64,000 nt of DNA from Bettongia penicillata ogilbyi (Eukaryota > Chordata > Mammalia > Diprotodontia > Potoroidae). Position numbers and translations under genes: made by a program. The stretch spans positions 6,092,373 to 6,156,372 of the forward strand of contig JAJHZJ010000061.1 in assembly GCA_023548195.1 (NCBI GenBank), given 5' to 3'. Shown in pieces: positions 36,000 through 48,699 of the stretch. Below the pieces are notes generated by a model, which did not search any database, was not told the DNA's origin, and saw only the letters and a program-made list of their open reading frames with translations. Numbering within the stretch: position 1 is the stretch's first letter; each line of letters begins with the position of its first letter.

Positions 36000-36265
36000 G
36001 GTAGCATCTGTATAGCACTTATTATATACCAGACACTATATTAAGCTCTTCACTTAATATGACCTCATTTGATCTTCATAATAACTTTGCAAGGTAGGTG
36101 CTATATATATATATATATATTTTTTACAGATAAGGAAATTAAGGCAAACAAGTTACATGACTTGTCCCAAGGTCCCACAGGAAGTGCTTGAGGCTAAATT
36201 TGAACTCAGGTCTTCCAAAGTCCAGGCCTAGTACTCTATCCACTATGCCACCAAGCTGCCCTTGC
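36000..36265 (-). mobile_element. MIR-type SINE, full length
   Basis: Shows 'tgacctcatttgatcttcat', an (AT)n tract, 'aggaaattaaggcaaacaag', 'gaactcaggtcttccaaag' and 'actatgccaccaagctgcc'. Confidence 0.85.
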
Positions 36266-36666
36266 ATTCCCTTTTTGCAATGCTGTGTCATTTCAATGAC
36301 AAAAGGAATATAATATTTCCAGAAAATATTAGAGATAATACAATAGTCATTCCTCACAGCTGCTGATGAGAGCAGGAGCATGAAAGAAGTACAATATATC
36401 AATTTCCTTTCTTTTTTGGAAGAAAAAGGAGATATTGAGAGAGACCTTGGAAGGAGGGGGATGTGACCAAAGCAAGAATTTCTTTTGCTTGACTATATGT
36501 GTCTGTAACAGGAGCCTTGTTTTTCTTGCCTTCTCAAAGGGGAATTGGGAGGGAAAGCAGAAATGGGGAGAGAGAACACAGATATGAAAATTAAATAAAA
36601 ATTTATTGAAAAATTTTTTAAAAATTTACCTGATTATTTTTTCATTTAAAAAAGGAGAATTCTTAC

Positions 36667-36736
36667 CTAAAAGGATCACAAGTAACTGGTTTTAAGGAAA
36701 TATGGTGCATAAACATTCGCCTATCTTTCATTGTAC
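36667..36736 (-). CDS. BRCA2: BRCA2 exon 13
   Basis: 70 bases as in human. It encodes [20 protein letters not shown] and DPFR. In human, exons 12-13 form most of the segment bound by HSF2BP/MEILB2 in meiosis; the strong conservation suggests that role is kept. Confidence 0.94.
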
Positions 36737-37374
36737 CTAAAAGAAACACATTAAAGTGTATTAATGAAAACCAAATGGCTAATTTTACTGCCACTTATCT
36801 CTTTACTTTTACTATAAATGCTTACTCAAAAGAAACATTTATCCTAGGTTTCCTACATTAGTGCTGATAAATATAAGTTGACTCACAATTGCTAGAAGAA
36901 TTTTGGCTTCACAAAATTGTTTGAATTGCTTAGCATGTAACATTCACTATCAGGTAGTGCCAACGTTTAATATATTTACATTAATTTTCTCAGTATCAAC
37001 AATCTAAAAAACCACATAAAGATCACAGCTTTTAGAGACTAAATTTAAATTTCAGTCTTGTAATTGTTTTGAAGTTATAGATTTCTGTTTGAATTAGTTT
37101 TATATCTTTTAAATTCAAAAAAATTAATAAGTATAAAGTGGAAGTATAAGAAGATAAGATAGATTCTTAACAAAAATACCAGAAGTTAATGTTGTGCTCA
37201 ATCCCCCCACTCCAGTTCTTAAGAACTGGTGCACTAAATTTCAACTAGATGATACTGCTTAAAAAACATTCTTGAAATTGCTGAAATTGTATATATCCTA
37301 AATGGTGGTAAACTTTAAGTCTTTGAGAACAGATTGGACTTTTGAAAACTAACAGTAGGAACGAGTTCTATAGA

Positions 37375-37490
37375 CTAAGGATTTTAGTTAAATTGGCTTT
37401 GCCACTTATTACCTGTGTGACTTTAGCCAACTCACTTAACTTCTTTAGGCCTTAGTTTTCCTTATTATAAAGAGCTCTAAATCTCATTAC
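37375..37490 (+). mobile_element. MIR-type SINE fragment; source of a 43-bp duplication
   Basis: Shows 'cctgtgtgactttagccaac', 'tcacttaacttctttagg' and the cagtttcc-equivalent. Positions 37447-37489 recur exactly at 39409-39451. Confidence 0.8.
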
Positions 37491-38468
37491 TTTTTAAAAA
37501 AATGTTCATTTAAAAAAATTACCATAATTTTAAAAAATTATCTATAAAATGATGAAACATGGTTTACTGTGTGAACTAAAAACTAGTTCTGAAGGCAATA
37601 CAACAAGAACAGTTCCAAAACCTTTTAAGTAATGACAAAGTTGGCATAAGTGCATAGCTTTTCTAGGCAATTGCTTTGAAAGATAACAGTTATCTGGACA
37701 CACAATTTCTGGCAATTTTTCAAGAGTCTTATTACTTTGTGGCCACATCCAATAGCTACTTATTGGAATAGTAATTAGTTATTCTGGTGCCTGGAAGGTG
37801 GAGGGGGAAGAAAAAGCTTGTGATTTCAGTATACCCCAAGACCACTGTTGAGGAATGCATGAACTGGTAGGGGCAGAGTGGAGATAAGATTGTAAGGCCC
37901 CTTTTCAGTGTGTCCTGTATCCTACTGGTGAATCCAACAATGCCTACATATTGCAACTCTTCGCAGGAGGTAAAGATGTAAAGGAAGGTGGCAAGCAGGG
38001 GGAAATGTGGGGTCAGTTGTCCTTCTTCAATTTGAATATATTATGCAAACGTGAACACTGAGCAACAGCCTGGTTATCAGGCACCAGGATGGTGGCAGAG
38101 TGGTGGGTGGTAGCCTCAAGCCAAGCAAAAGAGTAGAGGGTGGGTGGGGGTGGGGGGTGAGGGCAGGTATGGTCTGGGAGTAGAAGAAGCCCATGGATGA
38201 GACAGAAGCAAAGAGATATTCCTTGCACGTGGGCCCTGAGGAAAAATGTGTTATTTAATCTTTACACCTTTTGCACCTACTATGTGCTATGTACTGAGTG
38301 CTGTGCTACATTATTAACAAAGAACAAATACTTCAAACAACAAAAAGAACAAAATTGTTTTATAACTGTAGTATTTTATAGAATCTTCCTCCAAAAAACT
38401 TATATACCAACCTTTAAAAAGCTATATGATGATACCTACATATTAAAACAAACAAAAAAGATTTTTAC
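37491..38468 (-). other. Intron 12, unassigned part
   Basis: 37770-38230 is G-rich on the plus strand and could be a LINE 3' UTR, but I cannot assign it. 38265-38330 shows the 'ctactatgtgctatgtactg' head also seen in other repeats. Confidence 0.4.
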
Positions 38469-38564
38469 CATCAGGACTGCTTTTTGAAGGTTTTAAAGAT
38501 TTTTCTTGATTTTCCACCAGTCTGTCAAATTCATGTAACAATTTTCTTTTAATTGGGGGTTCTC
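38469..38564 (-). CDS. BRCA2: BRCA2 exon 12
   Basis: 96 bases as in human. It encodes [20 protein letters not shown] followed by [11 protein letters not shown], close to the human GEPSIKRNLLNEFDRI segment. It contributes to the HSF2BP/MEILB2-binding region. Confidence 0.94.
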
Positions 38565-39097
38565 CTAAAATAAAATAAGTATCTTTAAAAAAATGTACTT
38601 ATTACCTATTCTACCTTGAAATTATAAACCATCTATCTTTAAACTACTTTGAATATTATTCTAGCCTAAGATCATAAGCATTATAAATGACATCATACAA
38701 AGTCATCCCTTTTCTAGTGGAAAGAAATAATTCTCCACTGCCAAATTCATCGAGCACTATTTCTGACCATATAAAGGAAGAAATTCTCTATCAAATCAGC
38801 CCTACTTTGATGCCCTGGTCTGGAATGGAAGTCACCTGAAGCTCTTAAAATCTATTTAAGTATAGAATAAGTTCTGCAGTGTCCTACTCCACAATAGAAA
38901 GACTTTGAGTACAGGATTATGCTTGAGGACCACCCCAGCTAAGTTTGGAAAAGTCCACCAATCACTAGAAGGTTGATCATAGGATAACATTTTTATTCTC
39001 TTGCTGTTTGCAAAAGTTAAAGCATAAAGAAACTTACCTATGTGGGAGGTGGGAATGTCCATACTAAAAAAAAAATGATCCTTAAAAGTATTATGTA

Positions 39098-39408
39098 TAA
39101 GCAGAGGTTCCCAAACTTGTTTGGTCTACCACCCCCTTTTCAACAATAAAAAAATATATTACTCAGTGCCCCCTGGAAATCTTTCTTAACCCTTCAACAG
39201 GTTTTTTTTTTAAATCTGTGTCATTTTTAAAAAATTATTTTAAATTTTGCATGTATAATATTGTATTGTAAACAAGTCATTACGTGCACATACGATGTAT
39301 GCTGGATTTACTGACAAATGTGTGACACACTCACCTGCTAACACTTAATTATTAAGATCTGTCAACAGACTTGACTACTGATTGGTAATAACTTGTCACA
39401 ACCTCTTA
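39098..39408 (+). mobile_element. Charlie-type hAT element, left end
   Basis: Starts 'cagaggttcccaaacttgtt' followed by 'ggtctaccacccccttttc' and 'cagtgccccctggaaatc', the known Charlie-like terminus, then 'ctgattggtaataacttgtc'. The element is interrupted at 39409 by a sequence copied from intron 12. Confidence 0.8.
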
Positions 39409-39451
39409 AGGCCTTAGTTTTCCTTATTATAAAGAGCTCTAAATCTCATTA
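39409..39451 (+). repeat. 43-bp exact copy of 37447-37489
   Basis: All 43 bases match the MIR-derived segment in intron 12, about 2 kb away, in the same orientation, and sit inside a hAT element. Confidence 0.9.
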
Positions 39452-39459
39452 ACAGTAAC

Positions 39460-40589
39460 AATCACTTTTAACTCTGTTATACAACAGATGAAACATGTAT
39501 GAATGGTTTTTCAAAGTTCTCTTCTCTTCTTTCCTTATGGCTCTACTGCCTCCTTCTTTTTATTCAATGCCCTCTAATTGCATCCAAGGCTACTTACTAC
39601 CATTCCCCTGGATCATTCTAGCATCCCCGTTCGTACCAGTATGTATAAACATAAAGTGAATAAATATAATTATATACAAAGTAATTCTTATACAAGGCAG
39701 TTGTATAAGTTGGGAAGATCTGTCGATGTGTCAGAGATCTTGTTGTATATTTTCAGACATTGTATCAATGGGCTATACATCCACTCAGACTATACATTTT
39801 ATCCTCCTTGGATATGATCAACCTAATACTTTCTCTGCTCATATATCTAGTTGATGATATCCCATATGCTACTTACCATAAATATGATCAAGACAAAATC
39901 TGGAAACAAAAGTGGATGCATAATAATTGAGGAATGGCTGAACAGCCTATGGTATATGAATTAAAGTAAAATAAATGGAACCAGATGAACAACACATGCA
40001 ACAAAAATGTAAAAGAAAACATTAACAGAAGATAGTTAATACAATATTATGCCATCAGGAGATAACCACATTTCTCTCCTCTTGGTAGAAAAGGAAGAAC
40101 ATAATGCTGTATAAGAGTATGCCATTAAGAGTTTCTGTCACTTAGATTTAATTCTCTTTGCTGTGTGTTATGTGAGGGGAGGGATACGTAAGAGGTATAA
40201 TAAGAAGCATCAATAAAAGTTCCAAAATGACAGCCTACTTGGGCTTACCATGTCTTTTGTATCCATTGCATCCTTTGGTTCACTCACAACTGCTATTCCT
40301 CTGAGAATACAGTGTTACCTGATTCACAACCACACATCATTAACAGGAAAATATATTCATGTTGAAAAGATGTTTGCCCTGGGGAGGAGCTTGAGAACCA
40401 TTAAAAGCCTATAAAACTTCCTTAATGTAATCTAGCTCATTCTTTTCATCCTACTCAATTCTGGATTCACTTTCTGTCCACTGGCAGTGTACGACCCTAA
40501 TAAATTAGCTGTTGATCCATTCAGCTGCATAACAGTCGAGGAATTTTTCATACATTTTATTTCAATCAACCAACCAACAACCATCAATG
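39460..40589 (-). other. Intron 11, unassigned part
   Basis: The hAT element may continue to about 39500. 39830-40250 has LINE-like wording but no secure motif. Confidence 0.35.
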
Positions 40590-41240
40590 AGTACCTACTA
40601 TATGCCAGGAACTACGTTGGGTGTTGGGAATACAAAGACAACAAATGGAACTGTCCCCGGGATGAGGGTATCTCTGTTCTGAGGGAAGAAGTAGAATAAA
40701 ACACAAGATAGTCAGGAAGAGAGGGCATAAGAAGTTAGGAGTAGGGTGGGGAATGGCTGGTACGGTGAGGTACAAAAAAGGATTCTTGAGGCAGAGGAGA
40801 GAGTGCATTCTAGGCTTGCGGCAATGCAAGAAAATAGTTGATAGAATACCATGCATGAAGAAGAGAAAGAAGACTAGGTTAGCTGGACTGTAGTTTTTGA
40901 AAGGGATAATGGATGAGGAGACTGGAAAAACAGCTTGGAGCTGAGTTGCAATGAGCTTTAAAAACCAAACAGAAAAGTTCTTATTTTAGCCTTGAGGCAA
41001 TAAGAACCACAGATAACTGAGTAGGGGAGTAACAAAGTCAAATCTGTGCTTAAGGAAAATCACTTTGGCAGCTCTCTGGATTGAGAAAGGGAGATCATTT
41101 AGGAGGCTACTGAAATATGCCAGGTGGAAGGTAATGAAAGCCTGAGCTAAGGTGGTCATTAAGTAGACAAAGAGGTCAGATGCTAACGATGTGAAGGTAG
41201 AAAGAGCAAGATTTGGTAAATGACTGGCTGTCTTGGTGAA
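40590..41240 (+). repeat. Unclassified mammalian repeat, copy 2
   Basis: It opens with 'acctactatatgccaggaac', contains 'gggagtaacaaagtcaaatc', 'aaaatcactttggcagctc' and 'ttaggaggctactgaaata', and shares its order with copies at 21845 and 46805. Confidence 0.65.
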
Positions 41241-42110
41241 GGTGGAAGAATGGTGATGTCTTCAACAAAATTAGAGAAATTCCATAAAGGGAAGTGGAAA
41301 AGGTACATGAGCTCTAACAATTAATGTCTTTTCAATAATCTTGGGTCTCACTGAGAAGGCCCTCCAATGTTTTGGTACTTGATAGATTTAATCTGCCATC
41401 CAGAAACAGGTACATAAAACCTTGTTGTCTGGGTCAGACATACTTCATGAGTGAACACCTCAGATAAGCATATATTTCTGCTATACCTCACTTGACATTA
41501 ATACACTGAACAGAGATGTCTGTGGTTACACATGCATGAGAGACTCATTGTGGGCAGAAGCTTTCTTTGGTCCAGTCAACTAATTTTTGCTAATCCCAAA
41601 ACACATCTTGTCTTCTCTATACCTTTTAATTGTGAAGATATAATCTGCTGTAGAGAATCATTTGCAAAGCTTTTCTATTCCTCTTTTGTATTTTCAAGTG
41701 TAACCTTGATATACAGGTAGATTATACATAAAGTTGTAGCTATTTATGTTCTGATTGTCTCTTCTGGGATTTTAAACAGTTTATATTTTCCCCCATTCTC
41801 TTGGCATCTTTCCCACTCCGTCCCTTAAATCCTCTGTTTTTACTGTGACCTCGAGTCCATCTATCTACTGCTATTCTAATACTAATTTCTTCCCACTGAA
41901 ATACTGACCCTATAGTTAGGCAGTGTGATTTTATTGTGTCCTCTACCTTTGTTTGTTGCCCGAAAGAATGTACATTTTGATCGTAGGTATCTTGGGATTT
42001 AGGGGCTTTTTCCTTCCCTACTTATTTATTCTATCATTGCTTTTTGTTTGTTTGTTTGAAAAACTGGGACAGCTAACTCTTTTGTCTCACATAGTTTTCA
42101 TTTATGATAT
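41241..42110 (-). other. Intron 11, unassigned part
   Basis: T-rich plus strand without motifs; possibly an old antisense LINE. Confidence 0.3.
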
Positions 42111-42359
42111 ACTTGAGATACTGCTCTGAAAACCCAGGTTTGATGAAGCCCATTGGGATTCAAATGGAGCTACCAGAATACACCTTTAAACCCAACTCAT
42201 TCTGGCTCTCACTGATTGGATAATAACAGGCCCCAGTAACAGCTCAGATCTCACTTGCTCACTGTTTCAGCTTGGATGGCTCAGTGTAAGTGTAAATGGC
42301 AACTTTTTCTGTTCTGGCCAGAAACTGGTCTTCTCCTCCCTGACTGATACTTTTTTGAA

Positions 42360-42600
42360 GGTTAACTACTGAATGGGTGTTATCTCAAACAGACCTGGGA
42401 AAGACCTTAGCTTAAAAAGGCCAAGGTCTCCTGCTGCATGCTGGGCCATCACAAGTCTTCCTGACCTATGTCTTGCCATCGGACTCCAACGACCGAGGAG
42501 GACAGACTGGGGCCAATGACTTCTGCACAGCTCTGACTCATTTAAATCCATCACTCTCTTGATGTCATTGATCCTCTTTGGGACCAAAGGGTGTATAACA
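42360..42600 (+). mobile_element. RTE-type SINE-like element, copy 1
   Basis: Shows 'actgaatgggtgttatctc', 'ccttagcttaaaaaggccaa', 'ggtctcctgctgcatgctgg' and 'tctcttgatgtcattgatcc', in the same order as 63290-63545. Confidence 0.7.
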
Positions 42601-42699
42601 ACTGTAACTCATGCATTGCCAGCCCCCAAGAGCACCACATAGCTTCTTTGTCCCTTCTTACATGCTGCTAAAGTCATATAATTGTGACAACTAGATCTA

Positions 42700-43560
42700 A
42701 TACAAATGTGCCACCTAATCTTAGCTGGGCTCCACCGCAGTATGGCAATCCTTTCATTCTTCTCTATTTTGCCTCTATTGTGATGCTGTCTGCTCCAAAT
42801 CTCTTCTTTTCAAGTCCCATACGCTACTGCCTCCCACTTCCCTCTCAGCAAAGTACCCTGGTCCTGACCGTAAAGGAAATAGAGGCCATAAGCTTTCTCT
42901 TCTCCTGAATTCTATATCCCCAAATGCCCTCACATAACTCCTTCCTCCCCTTCTTTACTTGGCTCTTGGCTCTTCTTCATGTGTCCGTGATCCCACAGCT
43001 TGCATTATGTTTCACGAAACTGACCCGCTGATCACCTCTCCGGCTTCTAATATCTTCCTTCTCCCTTCAAAGAGGCACCAAAACAATCTTTGGAAGATGT
43101 ATGTATCCATGAAGATGTCACTCCTCGGCTCAAGAAGCTTTAGTGTCTCTAAATGGCCCACAAGTTTGCATATAAATTCCTTTATTTGGGATTCAAGCCC
43201 TTCAGTCTAATTCCAATTGGTCTTTTGAGATTTTCTCTCCCCTCATATTTTCTGTTCTGGCTAAGCTGGGCTACAAGGTGCTATTCCTCAGAAAGGATAT
43301 TCCATCTCCTGCCCCCATGCCTTACACAGAACAAACCCCACATCAGGAATGCAATTCCATCTCATGTCTGCATCTTAGAACCTACGCTGGGCTTTCTTCA
43401 AGTTTCAGTTGCTGTCCCACGTTTCCTGAAGGGTTTTTGTAGTTATTTATTTGTGTACAGGCTATATTTCCTCAAGAGAACCATCAAACTTGACAGCAAG
43501 TTCTGCCCTTGTATTCCCAACACCAAGTTAGGGTCTTACACGAAGTACTTAAAAAATTTC
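42700..43560 (+). mobile_element. L2 LINE 3' part
   Basis: Shows 'cactcctcggctcaagaagc', 'tctctaaatggcccacaag' and a late 'cttgtattcccaacacca' block, in L2 sense order. Confidence 0.65.
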
Positions 43561-43686
43561 ATTCAACTGAATTAAACCTGACTTGTTGAATTGAATCACC
43601 CTTTTGAGATACCTCAGAAAGTGATTTTTCAATGCTCTGAAAATTGTTATCTCCAAGACAAGTTTCCTAGGTGAAAATGATCTCAT

Positions 43687-43756
43687 TTGGCCAGGCCCTC
43701 TGACTCTGATTTTCTATGTGCTTGGCCAGGCCCTCTGACTCTGATTTTCTATGTGC
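43687..43756 (+). repeat. Exact 35-bp tandem duplication
   Basis: 43687-43721 and 43722-43756 are identical, both starting TTGGCCAGGCCCTCTGACTC. Confidence 0.97.
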
Positions 43757-44469
43757 TATTTCTATTCTTTGTATATAGCCAGACACTGCAGGGTTTTTAA
43801 ATTTTGAAGAGCTATCTCCAAAATTTTGGAAAACAATGCATACATAATGAATAAGCCATTACTGTGTGTAATAGATGAAAAGTAGGAAGATGGAAATTTT
43901 TTAAATCAAGGTCCACTGAAACAAAGGAAAAATAAATTAGGTAAATCAAAATTAATTCTTTTATCTCCTTGAGAAATATACAAAGTTCAACTCTTTTACT
44001 TTTTAAATTAAGGGCAGGTAACAAAAACAAATTAAATAAATATAACAAACAAAATTATACTTAGGTCTGTACTATATTAAGCTAAAGGAAACATATCTAG
44101 GGTAAAAAAAAAAAAGAGTAAGAAGGTAAATAAGATGAGAAAGAATGAGAAAAAAGATACAAGAATAGAAAAAAAGGCCCAGACCTCTCACCCACACTGT
44201 TTCTAGGTCCTCAAATTCCAACCTGTCTAGAACTCTGTTGATACATGGAAAGTGAACCCTTTCTTACCCAAATACTTGCTCTTAAGATACTGAAACCTCT
44301 ACAGCCTGGCCTTTTGTTCATTTAAAGTAGCTCTGAAGTTTTTTCTCTACTCCTTTTATTTTTTTACCTGAATGTATCTTACTAACATCTGGTTTTAGAG
44401 CACTTTGAAAAGTAGGCCACCAATCCACTTCAGGTCTATCAGTTTTCTGGTTTATACATGACTGGCTAC

Positions 44470-44885
44470 ATGTGATTAGTGTTACCTAAGAATCTGTCCT
44501 GGTCCCTGTTCTTTTATACTATTTTACTTAGTGATCTCACCAACTCCCATAGATTAAATTGTGATACTTAAGCAGATGAGCCTCAAATCTATTTACTTTT
44601 CCTTACATTTCACCTGACCTCCAGAGACTTTTCAAACAGGATGTCCCACAAACATCCTAAACTCAACGTGTCTAAAACTGATTCCATTATCTTTCCTCTT
44701 TCCAAGGGCACCACCATCTTTCCTAACTAGGCTCACAATGTAGGTGTCATCTCTGAATCCATACTCTCTCTCCCCCATTAGACTATTAATTTTTTGAGAT
44801 CAAGAGTTGTATTTTATCTTTCTTTGTATCCCTAGTGTTTAGCACAGTGCCTGGCAGAGCAGGCACTTAATAAATGCTTCTCTTT
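44470..44885 (+). mobile_element. L2 LINE 3' end
   Basis: Shows 'taaactcaacgtgtctaaaa', 'tgtatccctagtgtttagc' and 'gcaggcacttaataaatgct'. Confidence 0.8.
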
Positions 44886-45074
44886 TCTTTACTTAACCTC
44901 TTTGCTTTTTTGAATAGTCTTTTCTCATTCAATGGTCTTTTTGATTTTTCCAGGTTAACTGTGGAACTTCTGTTTTCAAATGTCAAAATATAACATCCTG
45001 CTTTACCAACAGAATATACCCAATATACCCAAGAGAATATTTTTGAAATAGTCTTTTTTGGGGCTAACTTTTCA

Positions 45075-45300
45075 AAGTGGGCAGCTAGCTGGCAAAGTAG
45101 ATAGAACAGTGGGCCTAGAGTCAGGAAGCCTCATACTGTTGAGTTCAAATGTAGCCTCAGACATTGACTAGCTTTAACCCTTTGCCTTAGTTTCCTCATC
45201 TGTAAAATGAGCTAGAGAAGGAGATGGCAAAGCGCTGTGCCAAGAAAATTCCAAATGGGGACATGAAAAGTCCTGAAGTGACTCAACAGCAACAAAACAT
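45075..45300 (+). mobile_element. MAR1-type marsupial CORE-SINE
   Basis: Head 'gggcagctagctggcaaag', then 'gagtcaggaagcctcatac', 'gagaaggagatggcaaagcg', 'gccaagaaaattccaaat' and 'gactcaacagcaacaaaac'. Confidence 0.9.
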
Positions 45301-45844
45301 TTTACAGCGCTCGTGTTGCTGCTGCGTTACTTGTCCTGTGAACACTGTCACATGGAGCTCACAAAGGAAAGGGTTCAATTTAAAGAGCGACATCCTCATC
45401 TTCATGATTTAAGGCATGTTCTGTTTGCTAAGTACAGGAATAAATAAATCTGTAACAGAGAAAAGGACATTTCAGCGCAGAACTTGAGATGCTTGCGAAG
45501 TTAACCAATCAACCAATTACAACAGGACAATTAAGGACAGAGACACACTAAAGGCCACCCAAAGAAAACACACGGATTCATTTTATTAAATACCCAAGAT
45601 GAACCAATTAATACAACTGGGCAATAAATGTGGTTTTAAATTATTCCCTTTTGTTTTCTATTATTTTTACTGTCTTTTAAAAAGAAAACACAATTGGTCA
45701 GAAGGACATTTTTTTCCCTGTGGCTAAATTCAATAAGTAATTTATTGCATGAGCTCTACTATGAGACACTCCAATATGCTGAGGAGGTTTGTCAGCTGTT
45801 GTTACAACAAAGACAAAGAACTGTTATTTCTTGAACCAGAATAA

Positions 45845-46420
45845 AAAAATGTTTTGTTTACAAGAAATATCTTTGAAGCAGAAAGACACACAAGGTTAAA
45901 ACAATGGCTTGTAATAGAATCTACTATGCTTTAGATGAAGAAAAAAGGCAGGGATAATAATTAGGATCTCAGACAAAGTAACAATATAGATTATATTTTG
46001 CAAAAAGCTACCACAGACAATGAATTATTATCTAAACATGCATGTACTAAATGTCTTAGCATCTAAATCCCTAAAGGAAAAACTAAATGAATTACAAGAG
46101 AAAATATATAGTAAAATGATAAAGGGGACCTTAATTGGTCTCTCATAGACCTGTTATTCTAACCAAAAAACCCAAAAGATTGATGAAGAACCTGAACTGA
46201 ATTTTAGAAAATTTATATATGATAGTCTTCTGGGGAAATAAAGAATAGAACAGAACATAATATACCTATTTTTAGCCATATGTATATCAAGTTCACAAAA
46301 ATTAACTAAATATTAGGGCAGAAAAACTTCACTAATCAAGAGTTTCTTATATGTATCTCTAATAAAGGTCAAGGCAATAATACTGAATAGAAACTCAATG
46401 TAAGCCTTTTTTTGTGGTGG
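45845..46420 (+). mobile_element. Marsupial L1 ORF2 fragment (endonuclease part)
   Basis: Shows 'tttgaagcagaaagacaca', 'gatctcagacaaagtaacaa', 'accacagacaatgaattatt' and 'gagaaaatatatagtaaaat', in the order of L1 ORF2 N-terminal coding sequence, with many lesions. Confidence 0.7.
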
Positions 46421-46429
46421 CTGATTTAA

Positions 46430-46800
46430 TGTGATCCAGCTATTTTCTTCTGATCTACTCTGCTGCTAATTCAAGCCTTGACTGACAACACCACCTCCCC
46501 TTCAGCCTCCTCTCCCCTCTGACTGGAGATCTGAAGGGTGGACAGGAGGCAGAAACTGTACTTTTCATGCTTACTCCACTCTGTGCCTGGTTTTAATTCC
46601 ACAGAATAAGATGCCCTTACCTACTATTCTCCCTCCTCTCCTGCCTTCCTGAGTCCTTCTGTGCATTGTCCCTCCCACTCCCCAATTGGATTCGTAGGTT
46701 CCTAGAGGGCAGGGACTGTCTTTTTATTAATTATATCCCCAATGCTTAGCACAGTGCCTGGCACATACTAGGCACTCAATAATTTTTACTGGATGGATCC
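46430..46800 (+). mobile_element. L2-type LINE 3' end
   Basis: Shows 'agggcagggactgtcttttt', 'ccccaatgcttagcacagtg' and 'ctggcacatactaggcactc'. Confidence 0.7.
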
Positions 46801-46804
46801 AAAT

Positions 46805-47180
46805 ATTAAAAAACATTTATTAAAAACCTAGTATGTGCAAGGTACTGCACTTGATGTTGGGAATATAAAAAAAGCACACGTAAGTACAAAATATGCACAG
46901 AAGATATAAGAAATCTGACAATGTAGAGAGCATAGGCAAAGAATTAAGAGGGATGTTTTGAAATAAACTATGAGCAGAGGTGAGGAAAGAAATGTATTCC
47001 AGACTGGAGAGACGTGTGCAGAGGCATATCAAAAGAAAATGGAACTCTGCGTATAGGGAACTGCTAGTGAACCAGTTTAACGAATATAGATAGCACAGGA
47101 TATAATACGGAATAAGACCAGAAAAGTAGGTTGTAAAGTTTAAAGAGATAAATTTGTAGGGAAAGATAAGTTTCATTTTG
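46805..47180 (+). repeat. Unclassified mammalian repeat, copy 3
   Basis: Opens 'aaaaacctagtatgtgcaag' and contains 'gtgtgcagaggcatatcaaa' and 'accagaaaagtaggttgtaa', matching the first half of the same family as 40590-41240. Confidence 0.55.
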
Positions 47181-47264
47181 TAAAAGTAGAATTTGTGATG
47201 CCTGTGAGGAGTCATCAACATAATAAGTAACTAAAACCATGGGAACTGAGACCAGACAGGATAG

Positions 47265-47545
47265 CTTTATTAAGTCACTGAAGGACTGTCTTACGGGAGA
47301 AGACATCTCTTGTTTGTCTCCAGAGTACAGAGTTAGGAGCAATGGACAAAAGCTGCAAAGAGGAAAATATAGGGCTGATGACAGGAAAAACTTCCTAACA
47401 CTCAGAGCTGTCTGAAACTGGAATGAGTTGCAACTGTCTCAGGAAGTAGTGTGTTCCCCCTCCTTTATGGGTCTTCAAACAGGGGTTAGATGACCACATG
47501 TTGGGTATGTTATGTTAGGGAATTCCTTCTCTTTGTGGGATGAGT
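47265..47545 (+). mobile_element. CR1/L3 LINE 3' end, sense
   Basis: Shows 'gttaggagcaatggacaaaa', 'aggaaaaacttcctaacac', 'agctgtctgaaactggaatg' and 'ggggttagatgaccacatg'. Confidence 0.85.
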
Positions 47546-48210
47546 TCCTGGTATCTTTCTTTTTTCAAATGTGGTTGTGAAAAAGCCTTAGGTAGTACCC
47601 ACCCTTTGTGCACAGTAATAAGATGATGAGAGAAACCCTTCCTTTAGGAAGGGTCAAACAAAATGAAGGATCAAGGCTGTAGTAGTACTGAAACCAAGGG
47701 AGAAGAGACTATACTGTCCCAGAAGAGGACAGTGACAAAAGCCACAAAAGCTCTGTAGCCTTGGAATCATCCTTGCTTCTTGCTTCTGCCTTACCTGCAT
47801 ATCCAGTATTTTGCTAGGTCTTGTTCATCTATTTACCTCACTACTAATTCTTTCCTTTAAAAACCAGAAAGATCTCATAAGGAGTAAGAATAAGAAATAC
47901 ATGAAACTTAAAAACAAAAAACCAGGCCTCAATCCTAGAAAGTTTCATGTATTATTTTTGACTAAGACTGTATTTTAAAATTAAGATTACTTCTTACAAG
48001 CCATGGGGAAAGGTGGGAGGTATCTAGCTTTAAAAATGATCCTCTGGACCAGATGTAGAGAAAACCTAAGAGAACCTTGGAGGTATATGAAAAGTTAAGT
48101 ACTTCGAAAAATACTTTTCAATTGTAATCAACAAGTTACTATATTAAATTAATCATTACAGTGTAATAAAAACTAATTATGGTACTATATCAGTTACCAG
48201 TGTATCCATA

Positions 48211-48274
<64 letters not shown>

Positions 48275-48292
48275 ATATATATACACACACAC
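48211..48292 (+). repeat. (CTAT)n tetranucleotide microsatellite
   Basis: About 15 perfect CTAT units (48211-48273) run into a short TA then AC tract. Confidence 0.97.
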
Positions 48293-48394
48293 CAGCTCAT
48301 ATTATCATAGGCACTGTGCTAAGCTCCAGTTAGGCTGGGGTGTAGGGGTGAGAGTAAGAAGAACACAGAAAATCAAAAATAAGATTTTTTTGTT

Positions 48395-48545
48395 TCGGGT
48401 TTTTTTGTGAGGCAACTAGTATTAAGTGACTTGCCTAGGGTCACACAGCTAGTAAGCATTAAGCATCTGAGGCAGAATTTGAACTCAGGTCTCTTTGACC
48501 CCAGGGCTATTGCTCTATTCACTGCACCACCTAGCTGCCTCTAAA
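48395..48545 (-). mobile_element. MIR/MAR1-type SINE
   Basis: Shows 'attaagtgacttgcctaggg', 'tcacacagctagtaagc', 'tttgaactcaggtctctttg' and 'actgcaccacctagctgcct'. Confidence 0.9.
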
Positions 48546-48699
48546 AATGTTTTTAAAAAGAATTAAGAGAGCATTTGAGAAAAAAGGTAAAAAGGCAGGA
48601 GAATGAAAGGGAAAGAAAGATTGTTAGAGATGTTTTGTTTTTCTTAAGTTTGGGGAAAGGAAGCAAAAAAACTGGTCATCTAACCAAATGAATAATAAC

